A DNA stretch of 64,000 nucleotides from an uncultured Oscillospiraceae bacterium (GCA_910577365.1 CAJTMU010000004.1:1-64000); one strand, 5' to 3'. Counted from the stretch's first letter, positions 23,943 to 32,934 are shown. Notes: generated from the sequence alone by a model not told the origin. A program made the numbers and translations.

Positions 23943-26075
23943 TCACCGCTCTTCCTTTTTCCCCGCAAAATCAAAATCAATAAACCCGCCGTTAACATTG
24001 ACGCTCACGCATTTTACCCTTACCTTATCACCCACCGTGTAAACAGTGCCGTCGGCGGCGCCCGTCAGTATGACGCTGTGCATTACCTCATATTCGCCAA
24101 GCGGCAGCGAACTTACGGGTATCATTCCTTCGACAGTGTTCTCCAATGCAACGAAAACTCCAGAGGGGCTTACTCCCGATATAAACCCGTCAAACTCCTC
24201 TCCGACGTGCCCTTTCATATACTCCGCCATATACAGATTTTCGCACTCACGCTCGCAGTGTATCGCGGAAAGCTCGGTGTTTGACGCCTGAAGCGACGCG
24301 CGGTTCGCAAACTCACCGTAACGCTTGCATATCTTTTCCGTACTTAAAGCATACACATAATCCGTAAGTATGCGGTGTATGGAAAGATCCGCGTAGCGTC
24401 GTATCGGAGATGTGAAGTGCGCGTATTCGGGCATGACCAGACCGTAATGCCCGAGCGGCTCCTGCGAATACTTCGCCTTCATCATGGAGCGGAGTATTAT
24501 CCTGTTGATAACGGTATACTTTTCGCTGTCCCTATTTTCGCGGATAATTCTCGCCAAATCGGCGGCGGTGGAATTTTCGCCTATCCCCTCGGGATTTACC
24601 CTCAGCGCCGTAAGCGTTTCGTTGAGCGCTATAAGCTTATCCGCGGGCGGCGCTTCGTGAACGCGGTACACAAAGGGTATCTTTTCTTTCATGGCAAGAG
24701 AAGCCGCCGCGTTGTTTGCCATCAGCATAAACTCCTCTATTATACCCTCCGCCACGCCTCTTTCACGCGGCTTCACATCAACGCACACGCCATTTTCATC
24801 GGTTATTATCTTGGATTCCGCCGTGTCTATCTCGGGCGCGCCGCGGGCTATCCTGTTCTTTTCGAGTATCTCCGCAAGCTCCCTCATTACGGGTATTCTG
24901 TCAATGACCCTTGCGTATTTTTCCTTTATCTCATCGTCCGCTGTTCCGTCAATTATCTTGTTTACCTCGGAATACACACCCTTTACGCGGCTGCGTATCA
25001 CTGTTTTCTCAAAGTGGTATTTAAGAAGTTTTCCGTCGCCGCTTACTTCCATAAGGCAGGAGAATGCAAGCCTATCCACGTTAGGGTTGAGCGAGCATAT
25101 TCCGTTTGACAGCTCTTTGGGGAGCATGGGCACTACCCTGTCCGCGTAATATATTGATGTTCCGCGGAAAAAAGCCTCCTCGTCAAGCTTGCTGCCCTTT
25201 TTTACATAATGGGAAACGTCCGCGATATGCACACCCAGCTTATATCCTCCCTCGGCGCGGGAAATGCTTATCGCATCGTCGATATCCTTGGTGTCAGCGC
25301 CGTCGATGGTGAAGATAGGCTCACCGCGCAGGTCAAGGCGGCGCGCTGTCTCGTCGGGGTCAGGGTCGTCAATATTCAGCTTTGAAGCTTCATACAGCAC
25401 CTCGTCGGGAAACTCTGTGTGAAGTCCATTCGCTGCCATATAAGCCTGTGCCCCTGCACGCGCATTTTCACAAGAGCCGAACACGTCCTCAACGGTAACA
25501 ATATGGTCGTAATGGTGCTCACCGCGGTGTTTGATTGAGAATACCACCTTTTCGCCGACAGATAGCCCCTTTTTGTCACCTGATATACCAAGTGGCTCGC
25601 CGCATAGCTTGTCGGGCAGCACAAGCAGCTTGCCGCCCGCCTCAACTATCACGCCCGTCATCAGCATATCGCTCGGCTGCAATATATCCATCACCACCGC
25701 TTCAGGACAGTGATTCAGGTCTATTTCAGCGTTTGAGATCATTTTTGCCAGCACAACGTCCCCGGGAATAGCTCCCAACAGATCACGCCCGCGCACAAAG
25801 TATTCCGTGGGGAAATCCCCCTGCTGGGTTATAAAGCCCGATTTCTGCGATATGCGCGTAACGACGGCCTCAAAATACATTCCGACATTCTTTAGCCGCC
25901 AGCGCTCCTTTTTGCAGCTTATATCACCATACTTTTTCATCTCCGAAAGATAATCATCAAGCTTTTTCACCATTTTCTTCGGAAGCTCATACTTTTTGAT
26001 GTACTCTTTTCGGGTAAGTCCCTCCTCACCCGCTTGATACATCGCCGAAATAATGTGACGTTTAAATTTGTTCAT
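23943..26075 (-). CDS. rnr: Ribonuclease R
   Basis: A 710-residue 3'-5' exoribonuclease of the RNB family. Order: an N-terminal winged helix (about 1-65), cold-shock OB domains (66-220), the RNB catalytic core with TIDGADTKDIDDAISI (metal-binding Asp cluster) at about 250, HYGLVMPEYAHFTSPIRRYADL, and a C-terminal S1 domain (GEEFDGFISGVSPSGVFVALE). It degrades structured RNA. It follows secG in the same orientation, the usual Firmicute secG-rnr(-smpB) order, though smpB is not next here. Confidence 0.95.
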   Translation of the reverse strand: MNKFKRHIISAMYQAGEEGLTRKEYIKKYELPKKMVKKLDDYLSEMKKYGDISCKKERWRLKNVGMYFEAVVTRISQKSGFITQQGDFPTEYFVRGRDLLGAIPGDVVLAKMISNAEIDLNHCPEAVVMDILQPSDMLMTGVIVEAGGKLLVLPDKLCGEPLGISGDKKGLSVGEKVVFSIKHRGEHHYDHIVTVEDVFGSCENARAGAQAYMAANGLHTEFPDEVLYEASKLNIDDPDPDETARRLDLRGEPIFTIDGADTKDIDDAISISRAEGGYKLGVHIADVSHYVKKGSKLDEEAFFRGTSIYYADRVVPMLPKELSNGICSLNPNVDRLAFSCLMEVSGDGKLLKYHFEKTVIRSRVKGVYSEVNKIIDGTADDEIKEKYARVIDRIPVMRELAEILEKNRIARGAPEIDTAESKIITDENGVCVDVKPRERGVAEGIIEEFMLMANNAAASLAMKEKIPFVYRVHEAPPADKLIALNETLTALRVNPEGIGENSTAADLARIIRENRDSEKYTVINRIILRSMMKAKYSQEPLGHYGLVMPEYAHFTSPIRRYADLSIHRILTDYVYALSTEKICKRYGEFANRASLQASNTELSAIHCERECENLYMAEYMKGHVGEEFDGFISGVSPSGVFVALENTVEGMIPVSSLPLGEYEVMHSVILTGAADGTVYTVGDKVRVKCVSVNVNGGFIDFDFAGKKEER

Positions 26076-26310
26076 AACATCCCGCTCCGTTCGGGAGCGC
26101 CTCTCCTTTCGAGATATTTGGACCGTGTAAAACTCAAGGTGACGGACAAGACACGCGCTGAAAAAACATATACTGCGGCTGCGCTCTTTTAATCGTTATT
26201 ATTTCCCGAAGCGCCCGCTTTTATAATTACTCCGCTGTCATGCCATTTCCTATAATATACAATAAAGGACAGGCTGTAATGCCTGTCCGAATATCCGAAT
26301 CAGCGTGATT

Positions 26311-26766
26311 TTATTCAGCGGTGGAAGCAGATGAACTATCATCGTTTGAATCGTCCGAGTCGCCTAAGTTATCCGCGCTGCCTGCTTCGCCCGTTACGGC
26401 GGAGCCGCCCTCCGATGTACCAGCAAGATCTATGCTGCTCAGATCATCCACATTGCTTACCTCGTCCGAAACGGAAGAAGACGAATTGGACGATGAATCT
26501 ACGTTATCCTTAGAGCCTCCAAAATAAACGTTAATGACATTGACCGCTACCGCCAGCACAAAGAAGATGACCGCCGCCGTTATGGTAGCCTTATTGAGCA
26601 TCGCTTCCTTGGTTCTGCCGGAGTTCTTCTGATAAAAGCTGTCCGAGCTTGTACCCGATATCGTCTGTGACATCTGAGTCTTGGTTTCCTTCATCAATAT
26701 TACAATTACAATAAACACGCATGCGACAATAAGTATTATCGCGCTGATTATTTCAAAAATTCCCAT
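26311..26766 (-). CDS. secG: Preprotein translocase subunit SecG with an acidic Ser/Asp-rich tail
   Basis: A protein of 151 residues. The first 78 are SecG: TM1 IISAIILIVACVFIVIVILM, the loop QTISGTSSDSFYQKNSGRTKEAMLNKAT, and TM2 ITAAVIFFVLAVAVNVI. The remaining 70 residues are an unusual low-complexity tail of Ser, Asp, Gly and Glu. SecG aids SecYEG protein export. The start is the ATG at 26766, nine bases after GGAGG. It is promoted by a good sigma-A site at 26.85 kb and probably co-transcribed with rnr, 235 bases downstream. Confidence 0.9.
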   Translation of the reverse strand: MGIFEIISAIILIVACVFIVIVILMKETKTQMSQTISGTSSDSFYQKNSGRTKEAMLNKATITAAVIFFVLAVAVNVINVYFGGSKDNVDSSSNSSSSVSDEVSNVDDLSSIDLAGTSEGGSAVTGEAGSADNLGDSDDSNDDSSSASTAE

Positions 26767-26843
26767 TTCTCTGTTTTCCTCCAAAAGGCATTTCAGCCAA
26801 TCCGATTTATATTTCTATGCACATTTGTATATCATACCTTAAA

Positions 26844-26872
26844 ATTATATCACATTATTATTTAAATTTCAA
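26844..26872 (-). promoter_or_regulatory. Promoter of secG-rnr
   Basis: On the minus strand: TTGAAA (26867-26872), 17 bases, TATAAT (26844-26849). The upstream CAAAAAGCACTTGAA is shared with the tRNA-Gln promoter. Confidence 0.7.
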
Positions 26873-26942
26873 GTGCTTTTTGAAAGATTTTTCTGTTTTT
26901 TAGGTATTTTTCCCCTGCTCAGCGCAATTTTTTACCTTAAAC

Positions 26943-27371
26943 TCATTCCAGATCGTCGGGAATGCCGTTGCCGTCGCTGTCCGTTTCCGACACGTCTACG
27001 CCGACCATGTCCCTGCCGCGAACCAGATATTTATCCCTTTGAACGTGAATAGCCTCGTCAATCAGTCGCTTAATCTCGCGCGGCTTTTTCACCGATTTCA
27101 GCTCCTTAACGGGCGCGTCGCTGTCTTTTGAAAGAAGCTTTATCGTGCCGCAGCCCACTATACGCTGCCCGAGCGACAAGCTCACCGCCTTGTCGAACAC
27201 ACGGTAAAGTTCCACCTCGTCCTCCTTTAAATTCAGAAGTCCGACACGCGTTATCAGCCGCGTATCCGTAAGTATATATCTCGTGAACGATATCGGCATT
27301 CCCAGAATGCATTTCTTGCCCGTCCAAATCACTTTTCCGTACTCGCGGGACAGTTTCTCAATATTAGCCAT
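26943..27371 (-). CDS. Bacterial PH-like domain protein
   Basis: A 142-residue soluble protein. The stretch IVWTGKKCILGMPISFTRYILTDTRLITRVGLLNLKEDEVELYRVFD-like (about 14-62) has the strand pattern of bacterial PH domains (bPH_2/DUF304), ending with LKSVKKPREIKRLIDEAI. A short acidic C-terminus DVSETDSDGNGIPDDLE resembles a single dockerin- or thrombospondin-3-like calcium motif (DSDGNGIPDD). Function is unknown. It starts after AAGGAGATT. Confidence 0.7.
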   Translation of the reverse strand: MANIEKLSREYGKVIWTGKKCILGMPISFTRYILTDTRLITRVGLLNLKEDEVELYRVFDKAVSLSLGQRIVGCGTIKLLSKDSDAPVKELKSVKKPREIKRLIDEAIHVQRDKYLVRGRDMVGVDVSETDSDGNGIPDDLE

Positions 27372-27396
27372 GGTCTTGAATCTCCTTAATTTAAAA

Positions 27397-27562
27397 GAAT
27401 TATCCGCACCGCTGCGTTTTCCGCTTCACAGAGAACCGGTCTTATTGGGAAAAATACGTTTCACTTCACTCCTTTGCTCATCAAAGTTTTGCAAAACAAT
27501 TGCGGTGGCGCTTATGGCATTTCACGGTATTTTGCACAAACCTTCCGACTTGCGGATAATTC
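27397..27562. repeat. Intergenic element with a perfect 12-bp closing inverted repeat
   Basis: GAATTATCCGCA (27397-27408) and TGCGGATAATTC (27551-27562) are exact inverted repeats enclosing 142 bases. The elements at 39.7 and 63.1 kb have the same closing repeat with paired base changes. No coding sequence is evident inside. Confidence 0.7.
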
Positions 27563-27663
27563 ATGCATGAGCGGTTTTGATTGGAATTTTTACGTGCGGG
27601 CAGCCACTTCACGGCAGCGTCATATCCTTGATTTCACATGCTTTATACCGCTTCAAAGCTGTT

Positions 27664-28119
27664 CTACAACTTTTTGGCAAATGCCGAGTTACTTTTCAAC
27701 TCATAAAATCCGCATTTTTTATAAAACTCATATGCCGGTACATTGTTATCTGTAAGCAGAAAAATATGAGTCAGACCCAGCTTTTTGCAGGTCTTTTCTA
27801 TCTCACATACAAACAGCTTTCCAATTCCCCTTCCCTGCTTTGAGGTGTTTATACACAGCTCATCAATGAAATATTCCGTACCTGTGTACCAATGCTTTAT
27901 GTGCCCCATAGATACGCCGACAAGCTCCGAACCGTCGTATAACCCAAAAGTCAAGGAATTATTTTGTCCTATTAAATCATGAATATATAATTTAAGTTGA
28001 TTTTCATCAGACCAATCATCATTCCACGGTTCTTTTGTAAAAACGCCGATAAACAATTCCCTGATGACATCGGCTGAATTTTCATCCAAGCGTTTAAAGA
28101 AATACTGTCGCTCATTCAT
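27664..28119 (-). CDS. GNAT family N-acetyltransferase
   Basis: A 151-residue GNAT protein. The core is VGVSMGHIKHWYTGTEYFIDELCI followed by the acetyl-CoA pyrophosphate loop NTSKQGRGIGKLFV, then IFLLTDNNVPAYEFYKKCGFYE. The pattern ELCIN..QGRGIGK with ..YKKCGF is that of small-molecule and aminoglycoside-like acetyltransferases, but the substrate is unknown. It sits alone downstream of the zinc-ribbon gene. Confidence 0.88.
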   Translation of the reverse strand: MNERQYFFKRLDENSADVIRELFIGVFTKEPWNDDWSDENQLKLYIHDLIGQNNSLTFGLYDGSELVGVSMGHIKHWYTGTEYFIDELCINTSKQGRGIGKLFVCEIEKTCKKLGLTHIFLLTDNNVPAYEFYKKCGFYELKSNSAFAKKL

Positions 28120-28168
28120 TTTATATTACCTGTCGTTTCCTAAGCCGCTCAGTCGGACCACCGTCAAA

Positions 28169-29320
28169 TTACGGACTAAGCCGCCTTATCTTCTCCTGCA
28201 TCCGTTTATATTCTGCCGATATCGGCGACGCCTTTTTCTGCGCGAGATAAATATCCGCGTAAAGCTGCCAGAAAAAAAGATATCCGCTGAAAAAGCGCTC
28301 CATTCTTTTTATCTGCTCGTATGTATACACCCTTGACAGGAACAGGCGCTTTTCGCGCGGCGTGGTATTCTGCTCCAGACCGCCCATCATAAGAAAATCA
28401 TACATCGCTCCGATAACCGTCTTAACGTCCTCAGGAGGAAAGCTGCCATCGGCAGCACTTTCGCACAGCTCTATCGCATCATTTATGCGCGCCGCGTCCC
28501 TGTTTTTAAGCCATACCGTCCTGTCGTAGACATACAGCGCGCGGCACAAGCTCTCTTTTACGCGTCTGTCCTCGTGATACCGCAGAACCATTAGCATTCC
28601 GCGTCGGTATTCCTTTATCTGCTCGGCGGGATAATTCCCCACCGCGAAGCGCGTTGTTTCATGGTCAAGCCGCGCCGCGTCGGTAAAGGGAGCATACGCC
28701 ACGTTTAGGCAGTGTGCGAATATCTCGCAGGCTGCCTTGCGAAGCATTGGAAAACTCTCGGTCAATCTTTCAAAAAATCCACTCGTATAGTGAGGAGATA
28801 CAAACCTACCGCCCTTGGACAGGAATTTCCTCATTATATCCAAAGCGTATTCCAGCGCTTTCTGTGCCATATTCCAATCGCTTTGTGAGCGGATGAGAGC
28901 TATGCAGTCACTTAAATAACTCTCCCACCGCTCCACGTCCTTCAGTCGGAGAATCCCCGCAGTCATACGCCCGCACATGCTCTCAAAATCCCTTGGACTC
29001 CACTCAAGCGCCCTTGAATAGGCGGTAAACGCCTTTTCAAAATCCCATTTGCCCATATATTCATGAGCCTTGTCTGACTCCTCGCGGCATTCCGATACGC
29101 CATAAAGATCCTCGCTTGCATCGTCCTCGTCTATCAGCTCGCTCAGATCGGCTTCGAGTGTCAACTCGTCTGGGATAACGGTTCTCAGCCCCTCCAGAAG
29201 CTCCTCTCTCGCCTCCGCATAATAGATATGCGTTCCGCAGTACAGGCAAAAGCCGGAGGGAAAATCCCCGTCAAGCATTATCATTCGCTCGCACTTGGGG
29301 CAAACGCAGTATTCAAGCAT
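28169..29320 (-). CDS. Zinc-ribbon protein of unknown function with helical repeats
   Basis: A 383-residue protein. It opens with a zinc ribbon: MLEYCVCPKCERMI and then GFCLYCGTHIYY (CxxC...CxxC). The rest is helical, with SDKAHEYMGKWDFEKAFTAYSRALEWSPRDFE matching a TPR pair. I do not know the family as a whole. The ATG at 29320 follows GAAAGGGG; the frame is open further upstream without a ribosome binding site. It may be a scaffold or stress-sensing protein; nothing in the neighbourhood narrows this down. Confidence 0.75.
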   Translation of the reverse strand: MLEYCVCPKCERMIMLDGDFPSGFCLYCGTHIYYAEAREELLEGLRTVIPDELTLEADLSELIDEDDASEDLYGVSECREESDKAHEYMGKWDFEKAFTAYSRALEWSPRDFESMCGRMTAGILRLKDVERWESYLSDCIALIRSQSDWNMAQKALEYALDIMRKFLSKGGRFVSPHYTSGFFERLTESFPMLRKAACEIFAHCLNVAYAPFTDAARLDHETTRFAVGNYPAEQIKEYRRGMLMVLRYHEDRRVKESLCRALYVYDRTVWLKNRDAARINDAIELCESAADGSFPPEDVKTVIGAMYDFLMMGGLEQNTTPREKRLFLSRVYTYEQIKRMERFFSGYLFFWQLYADIYLAQKKASPISAEYKRMQEKIRRLSP

Positions 29321-29340
29321 AACGTTTTCCCCTTTCTTAA

Positions 29341-29536
29341 TTTTAATTTGAAATTTACCGCTGCCCGTATGATAGAATGTTGCTTCGGGCAAATTTTTTA
29401 AATTTGAATTATTTGCAACCAGAGCGGGCTGCATTCGGTACTCGCTTTGCAGCGTCCACCATACAGCCATACAGTCGCTATCCTGAAAAATTCCCTGCGT
29501 TAAAATTTCATTGTAATAAGTATTTATACAAGCTCA
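29341..29536 (+). repeat. Dispersed intergenic repeat, diverged tandem partner
   Basis: AATTTGAAATTTACCGCTGC opens it. CTGAAAAATTCCCTGCG and TTGTAATAAGTATTTATAC then AAGCTCA close it, identical at the end to the next copy. The inner part has diverged and lost the clean stem. Confidence 0.6.
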
Positions 29537-29552
29537 GACAAATAAATTTATC

Positions 29553-29720
29553 GCCGCCTGTATATAAAGTGTTAATCTAAGCTGAATTATTTAAATTTGA
29601 AATTTTCCGCGACCCGCCTTAATGCGCAACACTTCGCTACGCTGCGTGTTGCGCATTAAGGCTCTCACGAAAAATTTCCTGCGTCAATATTGCGTTGCAA
29701 TAAGTATTTATACAAGCTCA
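29553..29720 (+). repeat. Dispersed intergenic repeat, well-preserved copy
   Basis: Starts GCCTGTATATAAAGTGTTA, ends TATTTATACAAGCTCA. Inner stem CCTTAATGCGCAACAC pairs exactly with GTGTTGCGCATTAAGG around TTCGCTACGCTGC. It is flanked by near-identical direct repeats CAGACAAATAAATTTATCG (29535-29553) and CAGACAAATAAAATTATCG (29719-29737). Confidence 0.78.
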
Positions 29721-29748
29721 GACAAATAAAATTATCGTTTTATATGTT

Positions 29749-30420
29749 TTAATCGCTTATCGCCCAGTTGATTTCGGACATTCCGTGCTCACGCAGAAAC
29801 TCGTTTGCCTTTGAAAAATGCTTGCAGCCGAAAAAGCCGTTATAGGCGGACAGAGGGCTTGGGTGTGCGCACTGAAGCACCAGATGGACGGGATTTTTTA
29901 TCAGCTTTGCCTTGCTGCGCGCGTTTCCGCCCCACAGCAGGAACACTATCGGCTGCTCGCGCTCGTTGAGCAGTTCCACTATCCTGTCGGTGAATATTTC
30001 CCAGCCCTGACCGCGGTGGCTGTTAGCCATAGCCTCGCGAACCGTCAGCGTCGTGTTTAGCAGAAGCACGCCGCTTTTCGCCCAGTCGGTAAGCTCCCCA
30101 TGATGAGGGGCGGGAATGCCAAGGTCAGTGTTTATCTCCTTAAAAATATTGACCAGCGAAGGAGGCGGAGCAACTCCCTTTTTAACGGAGAAGCAAAGCC
30201 CGTGCGCCTGACCCGCGCCGTGATAGGGGTCCTGACCCAGAATTACCGCTCTCACGCTGCTGTAAGAGGTGTATCGCAGCGCGTTAAAGATATCGTCCAT
30301 AGGCGGATAAATACGGCGGGAATTATATTCGCTTTTCAGAAATTCCCTAAGCTTAAGGTAATACTCCTTTTTAAACTCGTCAGCGAGTAACTCGTCCCAT
30401 TCGTTTCCAATGTTCACCAT
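29749..30420 (-). CDS. ung: Uracil-DNA glycosylase, family 1
   Basis: A protein of 223 residues. It removes uracil from DNA. Catalytic motif GQDPYHGAGQAHGLCFS (water-activating Asp), the uracil pocket LLLNTTLTVREAMANSH, and the minor-groove loop HPSPLSAYNGFFGCKHF with its His. The normal Ung length is about 225. It overlaps the 3' end of mnmA by 7 bases and closes the rrf2-nadA-mnmA-ung operon. Confidence 0.96.
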   Translation of the reverse strand: MVNIGNEWDELLADEFKKEYYLKLREFLKSEYNSRRIYPPMDDIFNALRYTSYSSVRAVILGQDPYHGAGQAHGLCFSVKKGVAPPPSLVNIFKEINTDLGIPAPHHGELTDWAKSGVLLLNTTLTVREAMANSHRGQGWEIFTDRIVELLNEREQPIVFLLWGGNARSKAKLIKNPVHLVLQCAHPSPLSAYNGFFGCKHFSKANEFLREHGMSEINWAISD

Positions 30421-31520
30421 GCTGTTTTTCCTCCGTTTTCTGTTTTTATTATTGTTCCTCCGCCCAAGACAACTTCTCCGTCGTACAGTACCGCTGCCTG
30501 TCCTGCGGTAACCGCCCGCTGCGGCTCGTCAAAGGTTATCCTTACCCCATCGGAAACCGCCTCCGCGACTGCGGGAGCCTCCTTGGCGCTGTAACGGGTC
30601 TTGCACCAAACTCTGATCGGCTTTTCGGGCGGAGATTCAAAAGCTATCCAATTAAAATCCCCCGCGACAAGGGTACGGCTGTACAGCTCCTTTTCAGCAG
30701 AAAGGGTGACTGTATTTTCCGCAAGATTCTTGCCGCACACATACATCGGCTCAGGGAATGACAGACCCAACCCTTTGCGCTGACCTATCGTATAGTGTAT
30801 TATACCTTTATGCTCTCCAAGAACATTTCCACTCTTGTCAATAAAATTTCCGCGAGGGTAATCCTTTCCCGAATAGCGGCGGATAAAGCCTGCGTAATCA
30901 CCATCGGGAACAAAGCAAATATCCTGACTGTCCCGCTTGGACGCGTTAATCAGGTCAAGCTTATGGGCGAGCGCCCTTACTTCCTCCTTGCCCGCAAAAT
31001 CCCCAAGTGGGAATTTTGTGTGCGCAAGCTGCTCCTGCGTCAGCGAGTATAGCACATAGGTCTGATCTTTGGCGGGATTAAGTGATTTTTTCAAAAGATA
31101 CCGTCCGCGCTCTTCATCAAAGTCTATCCTTGCGTAATGTCCGGTAACAATAAAATCACAGCCCAGTTCTGAGGCGCGGCGGTACAATCTGTCGAATTTC
31201 AGAAAGCGGTTGCAGTCGATGCATGGGTTCGGCGTAAACCCGTTTTCATAGGCTTCCGTAAATCGGCGTATGACCCGCTCTTCAAAATCTGCGGTAAAAT
31301 CGAAAACATAATACTTCATGCCCAGCCTTGCACAGACTCCGCGCGCGTCCTCCGCGTCGGAAGCAGTGCAGCATGATTTTTCCGAATATGTACTGCCGCC
31401 GTGCAGCTTCATGGTAACCCCTATGCAGTCATATCCCGCCTCAAGCATAAGAACCGCCGCTACGGAGCTGTCCACACCGCCGCTCATGGCTATCAGCGCC
31501 TTCTGCTTATCCATTGCCAA
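30414..31520 (-). CDS. mnmA: tRNA-specific 2-thiouridylase
   Basis: A protein of 368 residues that thiolates U34 of tRNA-Lys, -Glu and -Gln. The PP-loop is MSGGVDSSVAAVLM, the first catalytic Cys lies in NPCIDCNRFLKF, and the second in SRDSQDICFVPDGDY-like sequence (Cys of QDICF). TIGQRKGLGLS and the C-terminal beta domain are intact. It overlaps nadA by 14 bases. The upstream sulfur donor IscS is not in the window. Confidence 0.95.
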   Translation of the reverse strand: MAMDKQKALIAMSGGVDSSVAAVLMLEAGYDCIGVTMKLHGGSTYSEKSCCTASDAEDARGVCARLGMKYYVFDFTADFEERVIRRFTEAYENGFTPNPCIDCNRFLKFDRLYRRASELGCDFIVTGHYARIDFDEERGRYLLKKSLNPAKDQTYVLYSLTQEQLAHTKFPLGDFAGKEEVRALAHKLDLINASKRDSQDICFVPDGDYAGFIRRYSGKDYPRGNFIDKSGNVLGEHKGIIHYTIGQRKGLGLSFPEPMYVCGKNLAENTVTLSAEKELYSRTLVAGDFNWIAFESPPEKPIRVWCKTRYSAKEAPAVAEAVSDGVRITFDEPQRAVTAGQAAVLYDGEVVLGGGTIIKTENGGKTAW

Positions 31521-32424
31521 GCCTCAGCATTTCGTCGATACAGCGCTTAGCCTTAACGCGTATTTCCTCTTCAAGAACAATCTCCTCACCATCAGTACCC
31601 TCAAGGCAATGCAGCACGTCCGCTATTGTGGTGAGCTTCATATCGCGGCACACCAATTCCTTCGACAGTGGGTAGAAGCGCTTATCGGGGCACTCTATGC
31701 CAAGGTGCTGCACGATGCTGTTCTCCGTTCCGATAATAAAAGAACACGCTTTGCTCTCCCTCGCGTAATCCATAATTTCAGTGGTGCTGCCAGCAAAATC
31801 CGCAAGCTCCGTTACTTCCGCAGTACACTCGGGGTGTACAAGAAACAGCGCCCCTGGGTGAGCCGCCTTTGCCGCTTCAACATCCTTTTTGGTCATTTTC
31901 GCGTGGGCGGGGCAGCCGCCATTTATCAGCTTTATTTCCTTTTTGGGCACCTGCTTCGCTATGTAACCGCCAAGATTGCAGTCAGGAATAAACAATATTT
32001 TTTCCGCGTCCATATTCTTGATTATTTTAGCTGCCGATGAGGACGTAACGCACACGTCGCAAAGCATTTTTAACTCCGCTGTGGTGTTTATATAAGCCAC
32101 CACCGCGTAATCGGGATAGCGTTCCTTAAGCTGTGCCAGCATATTAACGTCCAGCTGCTCCGCCATGGGGCAGCCAGCATCGCCATTCGGCAGCAGAACA
32201 CGCTTTTCGGGGGACAATATCTTGCAAGTTTCCGCCATAAAGCGTACGCCGCACATCATCACCGTACCCGCCTCCGCTTTCGCCGCCTTTTGCGCCAAAC
32301 CAAAGCTGTCGCCCACAAAGTCCGCGACCTCCAATATATCGTGCGACTGGTAACAGTGCGCCAGTATGCAGACGTCCTTCTCCTTTTTCAAACGAGCTAT
32401 TCGCTCTTGTATATCCTTTATCAT
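31507..32424 (-). CDS. nadA: Quinolinate synthase
   Basis: A protein of 305 residues that makes quinolinate from iminoaspartate and dihydroxyacetone phosphate. This Fe-S enzyme has three cluster cysteines, here in VMMCGVRFMAET, in LCDVCVTSSSAA, and in the C-terminal region around GIECPDKRF. HPECTAEVTELADFAGST is the substrate-binding region. nadB and nadC are absent from the window. The gene lies between an Rrf2 regulator and mnmA, which suggests control by Fe-S status. Confidence 0.95.
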   Translation of the reverse strand: MIKDIQERIARLKKEKDVCILAHCYQSHDILEVADFVGDSFGLAQKAAKAEAGTVMMCGVRFMAETCKILSPEKRVLLPNGDAGCPMAEQLDVNMLAQLKERYPDYAVVAYINTTAELKMLCDVCVTSSSAAKIIKNMDAEKILFIPDCNLGGYIAKQVPKKEIKLINGGCPAHAKMTKKDVEAAKAAHPGALFLVHPECTAEVTELADFAGSTTEIMDYARESKACSFIIGTENSIVQHLGIECPDKRFYPLSKELVCRDMKLTTIADVLHCLEGTDGEEIVLEEEIRVKAKRCIDEMLRLGNG

Positions 32425-32467
32425 AAAATTCCGACCTTTCCGAATATTTCTCTTTCAGCCGATATGC

Positions 32468-32917
32468 CTATATACTGAAATTATTTCCCGCCAAGGACTG
32501 ATCCAAAATATCCCTCAGAGTTACCCCGTCAAGATACTCATTTATTACCTTATACAATCCATCCCACACCGGAAGCGTCATGCAGTCTGCGCTTCTCGGA
32601 CACACCGCGCCCTCCTGCCGCAGGCAGCTCACGGGGCATAGGCTGCCCTCCGTCACCCTGAGTATCTCGCCGACAGTGTATTTCTCCGGCGGCTTTGCAA
32701 GAAGATATCCCCCCTGAAAGCCGCGATTGGTGCGCAGAAGCTCCGCCTTGTTAAGCAGCGGCACTATCTGCTCCAGATATTTTTTCGATATATTCTGCCG
32801 CGCGGCTATATCCTTAAGCGCGATATACTGTCCCGCCGCCTCCGAATCCGCCGTTGAGTGCTGCGCCAGATCAAGCAGCATTCTGAGCGCGTAGCGCCCC
32901 TTAGTAGAAATCTTCAT
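32468..32917 (-). CDS. Rrf2 family transcriptional regulator
   Basis: A 149-residue winged-helix protein. The N-terminal MKISTKGRYALRMLLDLAQH is diagnostic. The recognition helix region is ISKKYLEQIVPLLNKAELLRTNRGFQGGYLLAKP. The effector segment EGSLCPVSCLRQEGAVCPRSADCM contains four cysteines, as in IscR-type Fe-S sensors or CymR-like proteins. It is the first gene of the nadA-mnmA-ung operon and probably autoregulates it. Which of the Fe-S or cysteine signals it reads cannot be told. Confidence 0.9.
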   Translation of the reverse strand: MKISTKGRYALRMLLDLAQHSTADSEAAGQYIALKDIAARQNISKKYLEQIVPLLNKAELLRTNRGFQGGYLLAKPPEKYTVGEILRVTEGSLCPVSCLRQEGAVCPRSADCMTLPVWDGLYKVINEYLDGVTLRDILDQSLAGNNFSI

Positions 32918-32934
32918 TTTCTCTCCTTATTTTT

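Noticed and set aside
29341..29720. CRISPR array
   Set aside because: Two tandem copies only, long units, no short regular repeats or spacers and no cas genes.
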